Assembly (NCBI RefSeq): GCF_918698005.1
Contig: NZ_CAKKLJ010000001.1
Span: 1-64,000, forward strand
Direction: 5' to 3'
Origin: Microbacterium sp. Bi121
GTDB lineage: Bacteria > Actinomycetota > Actinomycetes > Actinomycetales > Microbacteriaceae
Length of the DNA: 64,000 bases
Shown here: positions 52,680 to 64,000 of the stretch, in pieces
Layout: each line of letters starts with the position of its first letter
How positions within the stretch are numbered: position 1 is the stretch's first letter
Notes under the pieces: generated by a model
Database searches by the model: none
What the model saw: the letters and a program-made list of their open reading frames with translations, nothing else
Told to the model about the DNA's origin: nothing
Position numbers and translations under genes: made by a program

Positions 52680-55600
52680 TCAGTTGTACGTACCAGGGGT
52701 CACGTCATCCGTCGAGAACGCGTCGAAGTCGACGTAGCCGAAGTCGCCCTCGGCGTACGCGCCGTCGGATGCGAAGATCCGGTTCGGGTAGCGCTCGCTC
52801 TTGGCTTCCTCGGTCGCCTCGACCGTGACGTCACGGTACTTCGAGAGACCGGTTCCGGCGGGAATGAGCTTACCGATGATGACGTTCTCCTTGAGACCGA
52901 CCAGCGGGTCGCGCTTGCCCTGCATGGCAGCCTCGGTGAGCACGCGAGTGGTCTCCTGGAACGACGCAGCCGACAGCCACGACTCGGTCGCAAGCGACGC
53001 CTTCGTGATACCCATCAGCTCCGAACGGCCGGAGGCCGGACGCTTGCCCTCAGCGACAGCCTCGCGGTTGATCGCCTGGTAGCGCTTGAGGTCGACCATC
53101 TCACCCGGCAGCAGGGTCGTGTCGGCGTGATCGACGACGGTGACCTTGCGGAGCATCTGACGGACGATGACCTCGATGTGCTTGTCGTGGATCGGCACAC
53201 CCTGCGAACGGTAGACGCCCTGGACGCCGCCGACGAGGTAACGCTGCACCTCGCGAGCACCCATGACACGCATGACCTCCTTGGGGTCCAGCGTGCCGAC
53301 CAGGAGCGGCTGACCGACCGTGACGTGCTGGCCGTCCTCGACGAGAAGCGTCGCACGCTTCAGCACCGGGTAGACGACCTCTTCATCACCGTTGTCGGGC
53401 GTGAGGATGACCTTCTTGGCCTTGTCGGTCTCGTCGATCGTGATGCGGCCATCGGCCTCGGCGATCGGCGACGCGCCCTTGGGCGTACGAGCCTCGAAGA
53501 GCTCCTGCACACGGGGCAGACCCTGGGTGATGTCATCCGCCGATGCAGAACCACCGGTGTGGAACGTACGCATCGTCAGCTGGGTACCGGGCTCACCGAT
53601 CGACTGAGCGGCGATGATGCCGACGGCCTCGCCGATGTCGACGGTCTTGCCGGTCGCGAGCGAACGGCCGTAGCACTGCGCGCAGACGCCGACAGCCGAG
53701 TCGCAGGTCAGCACCGAACGGACCTTGATGGTCTCGACGCCGAGCTCGACGAGCTTGTCGATGAGCACGTCGCCCACGTCGTCACCAGCAGCGGCCAGGA
53801 CCTCGCCCGACTCGCTCACCACGTCAGCGGCCAGGGTACGAGCGAACACCGAGTTCTCGACGTTCGCGTCGCGGACCAGCTCGCCCTGCGAGTTCGGAGC
53901 GGCGATCGGGAGCTCGAGGCCCTTCGACGTGCCGCAGTCCTCTTCGCGGATGATGACGTCCTGCGAGACATCCACCAGACGACGGGTCAGGTAACCCGAG
54001 TCAGCGGTACGCAGAGCGGTGTCGGCCAGACCCTTACGGGTACCGTGCGTCGCGATGAAGTACTCCGCCACCGACAGACCCTCGCGGTACGAGGAGATGA
54101 TCGGACGCGGGATGATCTCACCCTTGGGGTTGTTCACCAGACCACGCATACCCGCGATGTTGCGGATCTGCAGCCAGTTACCACGAGCACCCGACGACAC
54201 CATGCGGTTGATGGTGTTGTCCTCGGGGAAGTTGGCGCGCATCGCGGCCTGAACCTCGTCGGTCGCCTCGGTCCAGATCTTGATGAGCTCCTGACGACGC
54301 TCGGCGTCGGTCGTGAGGCCCTTCTCGTACTGCGACTGGACCTTCGCGGCCTGCTTCTCGTAGCCGGCGACGATCTCCTTCTTGTTCGGAGGAGTGAGGA
54401 TGTCGCTCAGGGCGACGGTCACACCGGAGCGAGTCGCCCAGTAGAAACCGGCATCCTTGATGCGGTCCAGCGTCGCAGCCGTCTCGACCTTGGGGTACTC
54501 CTCGGCCAGCTTGTTGACGATCTGCGACAGTTTGCCCTTGTCGGCAGGCTCGCGGACGAACGGGTAGCCCTTGGGCAGCGTGTCGTTGAAGATCGCCTGA
54601 CCCAGCGAAGCGTCGACGAGGCCGTGCTTCTCGTAGCCCTCAGGAGCCTGACCCTCGAGGAAGGACAGACCGGGGATGCGGATGCGGATCTTCGCCTGCA
54701 GGTCGAGGGTTCCCTCGTCCTTGGCCAGGATCGCCTCGGAGACCGAGCCGAACGCACGACCCTCGCCCTTGGCGCCATCCTTGACCACCGTCAGGTGGTG
54801 CAGACCGATGATCATGTCCTGCGAAGGCAGGGTGACCGGGCGGCCGTCGGACGGCTTCAGGATGTTGTTCGACGCGAGCATCAGCACGCGGGCCTCGGCC
54901 TGAGCCTCGACCGAAAGCGGCAGGTGCACAGCCATCTGGTCACCATCGAAGTCGGCGTTGAACGCGGCGCAGACGAGCGGGTGCAGCTGGATGGCCTTGC
55001 CCTCGACGAGCTGCGGCTCGAACGCCTGGATGCCGAGACGGTGCAGGGTGGGTGCACGGTTCAGCAGCACAGGGCGCTCGCGGATGATCTCCTCGAGCAC
55101 ATCCCAGACCTCAGGACGCATGCGCTCGACGGAGCGCTTCGCAGCCTTGATGTTCTGCGAGTGGCCGAGGTCGATCAGACGCTTGATCACGAACGGCTTG
55201 AACAGCTCGATCGCCATCGTCTTGGGAAGACCGCACTGGTGCAGCTGGAGCTGCGGGCCGACGACGATGACCGAACGGCCGGAGTAGTCGACGCGCTTCC
55301 CGAGCAGGTTCTGACGGAAACGACCCTGCTTGCCCTTGAGCATGTCGCTGAGCGACTTCAGGGCGCGGTTTCCGGTACCGGTGACCGGGCGACCGCGGCG
55401 GCCGTTGTCGAACAGTGCGTCGACGGCCTCCTGCAGCATCCGCTTCTCGTTGTTGACGATGATCTCGGGGGCACCGAGGTCGATCAGACGACGAAGACGG
55501 TTGTTGCGGTTGATCACACGGCGGTACAGGTCGTTCAGGTCGGAGGTCGCGAAGCGGCCACCGTCGAGCTGGACCATCGGGCGCAGCTCCGGCGGGATCA

Positions 55601-56555
55601 CCGGGACGACGTCCAGAACCATGGATGCCGGGGACATGCCGGTCTCGAGGAACGAGTTGACGACCTTCAGACGCTTGATCGCACGGATCTTGCGCTGGCC
55701 CTTGCCCTCGGAGATCTGCAGGTGCAGGCTCTCGGCCTCCGCCTTCAGGTCGAAGGCGGCCAGGCGGCGCTGGATCGACTCCGCGCCCATGTAGGCCTCG
55801 AAGTACTGACCGAAGCGGTCCTGCAGCTCGTGGAAGACGTCATCCTCAGGACGGAGTGCGCCGACCTCGAGCGTGCGGAAGTCCTCCCACACGCGCTCGA
55901 GCTTGGCGATCGCCTCGTCGGCGCCCTTGCGGGTGAGGGTCATCTCCTTCTCAGCAGCGTCCTTCACCTTCTTCTTGGCGTCGGCCTTGGCACCCTCGGC
56001 CTCCAGGGCCGCGAGCTCCTCCTCCAGCTTGGTCATCCGCTCGGCGATCTTCGCGTCGCGACGATCTCCCAGCGTCTTCAGCTCGAGGCGGATGTTGTTC
56101 TCCTGCGTGGCCAGGTCGCGGTGACGAGCATCCTCATCGACCGAGATGACCATGTATGCGGCGAAGTAGATGACCTTCTCGAGGTCCTTCGGCGCCATGT
56201 CGAGCAGGTACCCGAGGCGCGAAGGCACGCCCTTGAAGTACCAGATGTGGGTGACGGGCGCGGCGAGCTCGATGTGGCCCATGCGCTCACGACGGACGGA
56301 GCTCTTGGTGACCTCCACGCCGCAGCGCTCGCACACGATGCCCTTGAAGCGGACGCGCTTGTACTTTCCACATGCACACTCCCAGTCACGGGAAGGGCCG
56401 AAGATCTGCTCGCCGAACAGACCGTCCTTCTCGGGCTTGAGGGTGCGGTAGTTGATGGTTTCGGGCTTCTTCACCTCACCGTAGGACCATCCGCGGATGT
56501 CGTCTGCGGTGGCCAGACCGATGCGAAGCTCATCGAAGGTGTTTGACTCGAGCAC
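52680..56555 (-). CDS. rpoC: DNA-directed RNA polymerase subunit beta'
   Basis: 1291 residues. The catalytic magnesium loop [12 protein letters not shown] is near 532. Zinc site 1 is C60, C62, C75 and C78, and the second zinc cluster is [13 protein letters not shown] in the C-terminal third. [40 protein letters not shown] contains the lid/rudder region (short excerpts [10 protein letters not shown] and KRVDYSGRS are typical). The start is GTG with AGGAGA upstream, 56 bases after rpoB. The length fits actinobacterial beta'. Confidence 0.98.
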   Translation of the reverse strand: MLESNTFDELRIGLATADDIRGWSYGEVKKPETINYRTLKPEKDGLFGEQIFGPSRDWECACGKYKRVRFKGIVCERCGVEVTKSSVRRERMGHIELAAPVTHIWYFKGVPSRLGYLLDMAPKDLEKVIYFAAYMVISVDEDARHRDLATQENNIRLELKTLGDRRDAKIAERMTKLEEELAALEAEGAKADAKKKVKDAAEKEMTLTRKGADEAIAKLERVWEDFRTLEVGALRPEDDVFHELQDRFGQYFEAYMGAESIQRRLAAFDLKAEAESLHLQISEGKGQRKIRAIKRLKVVNSFLETGMSPASMVLDVVPVIPPELRPMVQLDGGRFATSDLNDLYRRVINRNNRLRRLIDLGAPEIIVNNEKRMLQEAVDALFDNGRRGRPVTGTGNRALKSLSDMLKGKQGRFRQNLLGKRVDYSGRSVIVVGPQLQLHQCGLPKTMAIELFKPFVIKRLIDLGHSQNIKAAKRSVERMRPEVWDVLEEIIRERPVLLNRAPTLHRLGIQAFEPQLVEGKAIQLHPLVCAAFNADFDGDQMAVHLPLSVEAQAEARVLMLASNNILKPSDGRPVTLPSQDMIIGLHHLTVVKDGAKGEGRAFGSVSEAILAKDEGTLDLQAKIRIRIPGLSFLEGQAPEGYEKHGLVDASLGQAIFNDTLPKGYPFVREPADKGKLSQIVNKLAEEYPKVETAATLDRIKDAGFYWATRSGVTVALSDILTPPNKKEIVAGYEKQAAKVQSQYEKGLTTDAERRQELIKIWTEATDEVQAAMRANFPEDNTINRMVSSGARGNWLQIRNIAGMRGLVNNPKGEIIPRPIISSYREGLSVAEYFIATHGTRKGLADTALRTADSGYLTRRLVDVSQDVIIREEDCGTSKGLELPIAAPNSQGELVRDANVENSVFARTLAADVVSESGEVLAAAGDDVGDVLIDKLVELGVETIKVRSVLTCDSAVGVCAQCYGRSLATGKTVDIGEAVGIIAAQSIGEPGTQLTMRTFHTGGSASADDITQGLPRVQELFEARTPKGASPIAEADGRITIDETDKAKKVILTPDNGDEEVVYPVLKRATLLVEDGQHVTVGQPLLVGTLDPKEVMRVMGAREVQRYLVGGVQGVYRSQGVPIHDKHIEVIVRQMLRKVTVVDHADTTLLPGEMVDLKRYQAINREAVAEGKRPASGRSELMGITKASLATESWLSAASFQETTRVLTEAAMQGKRDPLVGLKENVIIGKLIPAGTGLSKYRDVTVEATEEAKSERYPNRIFASDGAYAEGDFGYVDFDAFSTDDVTPGTYN

Positions 56556-56611
56556 TAGTTCTCCTGTGTCTCAATAAATTTCTGTGATCAGACGCTGGGC
56601 GGAGCCGCGCG

Positions 56612-60112
<3,501 letters not shown>

Positions 60113-60128
60113 GGGAATAACCTCCGTG

Positions 60129-60142
60129 AGCCCCGCAGGGCT
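60129..60142 (-). promoter_or_regulatory. small hairpin at the rpoB ribosome site
   Basis: On the minus strand AGCCC-TGCG-GGGCT folds 4 bases before the GGAGG of rpoB. It could modulate translation start, or be an unimportant local structure. Confidence 0.3.
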
Positions 60143-60238
60143 TCTCGATTCCTTTGTCGTCAGGTGGAGTGCGCACTCGCATTCTCAACATCTGCCGACC
60201 ACCATATGAGGGCAGGGAGAAAGGAGGCGCAAAGAACA

Positions 60239-60267
60239 ACTATACGTCGGATTTCACGACATGGCAA
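60239..60267 (-). promoter_or_regulatory. strong promoter of rpoBC
   Basis: TTGCCA (60262-60267) and TATAGT (60239-60244) on the minus strand have an ideal 17-base spacer. The leader to the TTG start is about 120 bases. The 60113-60414 gap holds this promoter, the leader and the inverted repeat at 60325, and no gene. Confidence 0.85.
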
Positions 60268-60324
60268 GCAGAATCCTTGACCAATTCCGGATGCTGCGGT
60301 ATGAGCATCCGTTCGCCCACCCGA

Positions 60325-60393
60325 CCCCGTCTATTTCTGCCTTATGTACGCTTCCGGGGATGAAAACCGTACGTAAGGCAGAAACAGACGGGG
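60325..60393. terminator. 26-bp inverted repeat between nagZ and rpoB
   Basis: Arms 60325-60350 (CCCCGTCTATTTCTGCCTTA then TGTACG) and 60368-60393 match at 24 of 26 positions around a 17-base loop. It lies 22 bases after the nagZ stop and before the rpoB promoter, so it is probably the nagZ terminator; its length is unusual. Confidence 0.65.
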
Positions 60394-60414
60394 TTGCGGA
60401 GGCGGTCGCGGGCG

Positions 60415-61887
60415 TCACGCGCCGTGGATGAGGAGAGAGCGCGCGGCTTCGGCGCCGATGCGGCTCGCCGCGCCCACCTCGACCACGGGCAGCGACAGGG
60501 GATGCTGTGCCGCGAGGCCGGCGTTCACGACGACGGCGTGGGGGTCGCGGCGCGCGGCGCGCTCGACGAGCTCGCGCTGTTCGGCATCGACATCCGGGCG
60601 GTCGATGAGCAGCACGAGGCGTCCACCGGCCGCAGCAGCACCGGCGAGCGCAGCATCCCGCTCCTCGTCCGTCGCCCGGGCGACGTCCAGTCGAACACGG
60701 AACCCGTCGCCGGCGAGCGCCTCCGCGACATAGGAGGCCGCGCTGTCCACAGCGAGGGTCGACCGGCGGCGCGCGTCGACGACCGAGAGCGCGGATGCCA
60801 CGGCATCCAGCTCGCCGGTGACCCGCAGCGCGCGGCGCACGATCGCGGCGCCGTCGAATGCCGGCGCCTCAGCGGGAGTCGCCGCCGCGAGCTTCGCGGA
60901 CAGAGCCCGCACGCGGTCGCGCGCCTGCTCGACCCGCTCGCGGGAGAGTGCGCCGCTGCGGAGGGCGGCGACGATCGCCTCGCGGGCGGCGAGGAAGTCC
61001 TGCTCGTCCTGGTCGGATGCCGCGGCATCCCCCGGATTGGTCGGATTTCCGATGCACAGCAGATCGGCTCCGGCGGCCAGGGCCTGCACGGCGCCGCCGC
61101 CGATCCCGACCGACTCGCGGATCGCGGCCATATCGAGCGCATCGGTGATGATGACGCCCTCGAACCCGAGCTCCCGGAGGCGGCCGAGGACGGCGGGGTT
61201 CAGCGTGGCCGGCTGCTCGCCCCACGCGGGGACGACGATGTGCGCGGTCATGATCGTGTCGACGCCCGCGGCGATCGCGGCGCGGAACGGCTCGAGGTGC
61301 ACGCTCTCGATCTCGGAGGTGTCGAGCGCGATGACGGGCAGCGCATGATGCGAGTCGAGGTGCGTGTCGCCGTGGCCGGGGAAGTGCTTGACGCACGCGG
61401 CCGCTCCCCCGCTCTGCAGCCCCTGTACCGTCGCTGCGACGTGCCGTGCGACGAGCGCGGCATCCGCACCGAAGGATCGCACTCCGATCACGGGATTGCG
61501 GGGGTCGGTGTTGACATCGGCGACGGGACCGAGCACGACGTCGACGCCGACCGCGCGGGTGCGGCGGGCGAGCTCGGCACCGGTGGCCTCGCTGGCGGAG
61601 ATGTCGTCGAGGGCGCCGAGCTGCGCGGCACCGGGCAGCGTCGACCCGGTCGCGACCTCGAGGCGGGTGACGCTGCCGCCCTCCTCGTCGATGCCGATCA
61701 GCGCGTGCGGGTTCGCGGCGTGGATCTCGGCACTCAGCGACGCGAGGTCGCTGGAGATGTTCTGTCCGAAGTACACGACGCCGGCGAGGTCGTCCTCGAG
61801 GGCCGCGCGCAACCAGGCCGGGACGCTCGTGCCGAAGAACCCCGGCCACAGCACGCTGCTTGCGAGGCGGGTGAGCTCGTCCGTCAT
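60415..61887 (-). CDS. nagZ: family 3 glycoside hydrolase, beta-N-acetylhexosaminidase (NagZ type)
   Basis: 490 residues from ATG 61887; the longer frame upstream is inside the permease gene. The NagZ hallmark KHFPGHGDTHLDSHH near 168-182 carries the His-Asp general acid, and ITDALDMAAI near 247 holds the nucleophile Asp. The protein lacks a signal peptide, so it acts in the cytoplasm on imported GlcNAc-containing oligosaccharides or muropeptides. A second domain of about 150 residues follows the catalytic one. ATGA overlap with the permease gene ties it to uptake. Confidence 0.88.
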   Translation of the reverse strand: MTDELTRLASSVLWPGFFGTSVPAWLRAALEDDLAGVVYFGQNISSDLASLSAEIHAANPHALIGIDEEGGSVTRLEVATGSTLPGAAQLGALDDISASEATGAELARRTRAVGVDVVLGPVADVNTDPRNPVIGVRSFGADAALVARHVAATVQGLQSGGAAACVKHFPGHGDTHLDSHHALPVIALDTSEIESVHLEPFRAAIAAGVDTIMTAHIVVPAWGEQPATLNPAVLGRLRELGFEGVIITDALDMAAIRESVGIGGGAVQALAAGADLLCIGNPTNPGDAAASDQDEQDFLAAREAIVAALRSGALSRERVEQARDRVRALSAKLAAATPAEAPAFDGAAIVRRALRVTGELDAVASALSVVDARRRSTLAVDSAASYVAEALAGDGFRVRLDVARATDEERDAALAGAAAAGGRLVLLIDRPDVDAEQRELVERAARRDPHAVVVNAGLAAQHPLSLPVVEVGAASRIGAEAARSLLIHGA

Positions 61888-62717
61888 CCCTTCACGGCTC
61901 CGGACGTCATGCCGCTCGCCAGGCGACCCTGGACGATCACGAAGAAGATCATGACCGGGATCGTGATGATCGTGGATGCCGCCATGATGCTGCCCCAGTC
62001 GTTGGAGTGCAGACCGAAGAACGACTTCAGACCGATCGCGACCGTGTACTGATCCGCCGCGCCGCCGAGCATCGTCATGGCGAAGATGAACTCGTTCCAT
62101 GCGGTGATGAAGCTGAAGATGCTCGTCGCGACGAGTCCGGGCATGACCAGCGGCAGCAGCACGGAACGGAACATCCGCCACCAGCTCGCACCGTCGAGGT
62201 ATGCGGCCTCTTCGAGCTCGACCGGGACGGCGGCGACGAAGCCGCGCAGCATCCAGATGCCGAACGCGAGCGAGAGCGCGATGTAGACGATCATCAGACC
62301 GATGATGCTGTTGAGCAGCCCGAGGCTCTTGACCTGCAGGAACAGCGGGATCACGAGCGCCTCGAGCGGCACCATCTGCACCACGAGGATGAGCATGAGG
62401 ATCGTGGTGCGGAACTTGAACTTGAAGCGTGCGACGGCGACGGCCGCGAGCAGGCACACCAGGGCGCTGACCAGCACGGTCACGAGCGCGACGATCGCCG
62501 AGTTGCGGAGGAAGGTGCCGAAGCCGCCCTCGTTGAAGACGAAGATGAAGTGATCGAGCGTGAATTCCGCGGGGATGAACGAGCGGCCGCCGCTGGAGGC
62601 GTTCTTGTCGAAAGCGCTCGAGACCATCCAGTACGCGGGGAACAGGGTGAACGCCAGCAGCACCACGACACCGACTCCGATGCCGAAGCGGGAGAGGACG
62701 GACTTCTTGGGATTCAC
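61884..62717 (-). CDS. sugar ABC transporter permease (MalG type)
   Basis: 277 residues from GTG 62717, with AGGAGG 7 bases upstream. Six membrane segments and the cytoplasmic EAA loop EEAAYLDGASWWRMFRSVLLP near 180-200 are present. AWNEFIFAMTML is a typical MalG-family segment. It forms the channel with the other permease encoded directly upstream; the substrate is probably an amino-sugar oligosaccharide, given nagZ. The ATPase is not encoded here and may be a shared MsiK-like protein. Confidence 0.9.
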   Translation of the reverse strand: MNPKKSVLSRFGIGVGVVVLLAFTLFPAYWMVSSAFDKNASSGGRSFIPAEFTLDHFIFVFNEGGFGTFLRNSAIVALVTVLVSALVCLLAAVAVARFKFKFRTTILMLILVVQMVPLEALVIPLFLQVKSLGLLNSIIGLMIVYIALSLAFGIWMLRGFVAAVPVELEEAAYLDGASWWRMFRSVLLPLVMPGLVATSIFSFITAWNEFIFAMTMLGGAADQYTVAIGLKSFFGLHSNDWGSIMAASTIITIPVMIFFVIVQGRLASGMTSGAVKG

Positions 62718-63697
62718 AGTTCGTCCTCCTTCATGAGCGAGCGGATGTACACGATCGTGATGCCGATCAGCACGAGGGTGAGCAGCACGGCGAGCGCCGC
62801 TCCGAAGCCGTACCGGTTCTGACCGAAGGACTCGACGTACGACCACACGCCGAGGTTGAGCACGGAGCGGTTGGAACCGGAGCCGCCCGGCATCAGGTAC
62901 ACCTGAGCGAACACCTTGAAGTCCCAGATGGTCGACAGGATGATCACGACCGAGAAGACGGGGCGCAGAGTCGGGAAGACGATCTGCCAGAACCGGCGCC
63001 AGGCTCCTGCGCCGTCCATGGCCGCGGCCTCGAGCATCTCCTTCGAGACGCCGAGGAGGCCGGCGAGCACGGTGATCGCGACGAACGGGAAGCCGTGGTG
63101 CACGACGTTCAGCAGGACGATCGCGTAGAACGACCACTGGTTGGTGAACCAGTTGACCGGCCCGTCGATCAGCCCGAGATCGAGCAGGATGCTGTTGAAG
63201 ATGCCGCGGTCGGCATCGAAGATGAACGTCCAGACGTACGTGCCGGTGACCGCGGGCATCGCCCAGGCGATCATGATGCAGCTGGAGACGATGAGCCGCC
63301 AGGTCTTGCCCAGGCGCTGCAGCAGCAGGGCGACCAGCGTTCCGACGGCGACGGTGGCGAGCACCGCGACAGCCGCGAAGCCGACGGTGTTCGGAAGGAC
63401 GATCGTCCAGAGCGTGGAGTCGGTGAGCGCCTCGATGTAGTTGGCGAAGCCGATCCAGTTGTTCTCACCGGTGTTGATCTCGCGCAGGCCGTAGTCCTGC
63501 AGGGAGTAGAGGAACACCTGCACCAGCGGCCACAGCATCAGCCCCGCGAGGATGATGAGGCCCGGCGCGAGCAGCAGCCAGGGCCGGGAAGCGGCGAGCA
63601 GGGTGAACCTGTTGGATCGGCGGCCGCCCGGTACGGACGCCGGGGTTGCGCTCCCCGGTTCCGTGCCCGTCGGCAGCGGTGCGTGCACCGTCGACAT
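62714..63697 (-). CDS. sugar ABC transporter permease (MalF type)
   Basis: 327 residues from ATG 63697; a TTG at 63700 would add one residue. A cytoplasmic N-terminus of about 35 residues precedes six membrane segments, with the EAA loop EMLEAAAMDGAGAWRRFWQIVFP near 219-241. GTYVWTFIFD and STIWDFKVFAQVYLM are usual for this family. The stop overlaps the second permease's start as GTGA. Confidence 0.9.
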   Translation of the reverse strand: MSTVHAPLPTGTEPGSATPASVPGGRRSNRFTLLAASRPWLLLAPGLIILAGLMLWPLVQVFLYSLQDYGLREINTGENNWIGFANYIEALTDSTLWTIVLPNTVGFAAVAVLATVAVGTLVALLLQRLGKTWRLIVSSCIMIAWAMPAVTGTYVWTFIFDADRGIFNSILLDLGLIDGPVNWFTNQWSFYAIVLLNVVHHGFPFVAITVLAGLLGVSKEMLEAAAMDGAGAWRRFWQIVFPTLRPVFSVVIILSTIWDFKVFAQVYLMPGGSGSNRSVLNLGVWSYVESFGQNRYGFGAALAVLLTLVLIGITIVYIRSLMKEDEL

Positions 63698-63723
63698 CAA
63701 GTGGTACTGCCTAACTTCTCGGA

Positions 63724-63758
63724 GACTGGGATCACCGGCACGGCCGATGATCCCAGTC
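63724..63758 (-). terminator. intra-operon hairpin after the binding-protein gene
   Basis: An 11-bp perfect stem GACTGGGATCA/TGATCCCAGTC around 13 bases lies between the binding-protein stop and the first permease. Such hairpins commonly stabilise the binding-protein mRNA and lower permease expression. Confidence 0.7.
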
Positions 63759-63776
63759 TCGCCTGAACGACCGGTC

Positions 63777-64000
63777 TTACTGGTTGAGCAGCTCGGTCAT
63801 CTCGGCCGCGGCATCCTTCGTCGCCGTGGCGACGTCCTTCTGCCCGCTGAGGATCGACTGCATCATCGCGTTCGTGGTCTTCTTCGCCTGGACGGCACCG
63901 AACTGCGGCGTGACGGGCACCGAAGCGCCGCCCTCGACCATCTGCTGCGCGAACGGGGCGACCAGCGGGTCGGTCGAGGCGAGAGCCTCTTCCATCGCCG
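63777..64000 (-). CDS. sugar ABC solute-binding protein, C-terminal part only
   Basis: The last 74 residues of a type I extracellular binding protein; the rest is beyond the right edge. The segment SVPVTPQFGAVQ and the ending KDAAAEMTELLNQ are typical of MalE-like C-termini, where the final helices close the C-lobe. As the first gene of the nagZ operon it should capture the sugar outside the cell. The substrate is inferred from nagZ. Confidence 0.82.
   Translation of the reverse strand, partial: AMEEALASTDPLVAPFAQQMVEGGASVPVTPQFGAVQAKKTTNAMMQSILSGQKDVATATKDAAAEMTELLNQ

Noticed and set aside
53127..56546. Open frame of 1139 codons on the plus strand opposite rpoC
   Set aside because: It mirrors rpoC codon by codon, has no motifs, and results from high GC content with few stop codons on the opposite strand.

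Overview
The window is GC-rich actinobacterial chromosome, most likely from Microbacterium or a close relative in Microbacteriaceae. The evidence is the actinobacterial form of RpoB and RpoC, a DUF222/HNH gene, an FBP-type zinc-finger protein, a fused RmlC-RmlD, frequent GTG and TTG starts, and several leaderless genes whose TAnnnT -10 box lies about 6-8 bases before the start codon. I see no rRNA, CRISPR array, transposase or phage gene.

Layout. Positions 1-5677 hold the end of a secreted beta-helix protein, a WbbL-like glycosyltransferase, and an operon of two glycosyltransferases and a GNAT protein. A DUF222/HNH gene broken by a one-base frameshift follows (5713-7217), then 20-bp tandem repeats. 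Positions 7459-24999, read on the minus strand, form one compact polysaccharide operon of 16 genes, with overlapping start and stop codons at most junctions. In transcription order it encodes: a nucleotide-sugar module (MocA oxidoreductase, SDR, two DegT aminotransferases, an unidentified Rossmann-like protein, a sugar N-formyltransferase); a glycosyltransferase, a flippase, a second glycosyltransferase and a rhamnosyltransferase-like protein; two Wzz-like proteins; an O-antigen ligase/polymerase; and an acyl-AMP ligase, PLP decarboxylase and acyl carrier protein. A 1792-residue secreted DMFA2_C/DUF4082 protein lies just upstream of the operon. Divergent from it is rmlA-rmlB-rmlCD, which makes dTDP-L-rhamnose.

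From 34498 the window is mostly housekeeping: glmM, rpsI, rplM, an acyltransferase-3/SGNH protein, truA, an EEP-family hydrolase, a lipoprotein, an RraA-like protein, and a copper module (copZ-copA under a CsoR-type operator). Then come tRNA-Met and tRNA-Thr, an M23 peptidase, an inositol-phosphatase-like protein, a membrane protein, an enoyl-CoA hydratase, an FBP zinc-finger protein, a bile-acid-symporter-family protein, tRNA-Tyr with a duplicated 3' end, a PfkB kinase, a leaderless lipoprotein, rpoC and rpoB, and a nagZ/ABC sugar-uptake operon that runs off the right edge.

The most interesting part is the polysaccharide locus. It appears to make and export a rhamnose-containing glycan with an N-formylated amino sugar, and it ends with an acyl-activation cassette (AMP ligase, PLP decarboxylase, ACP) that resembles the set known from exosortase A loci, yet no exosortase gene is present here. 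I infer that the cassette makes an amine or acyl substituent for the glycan; the sequence does not prove this.
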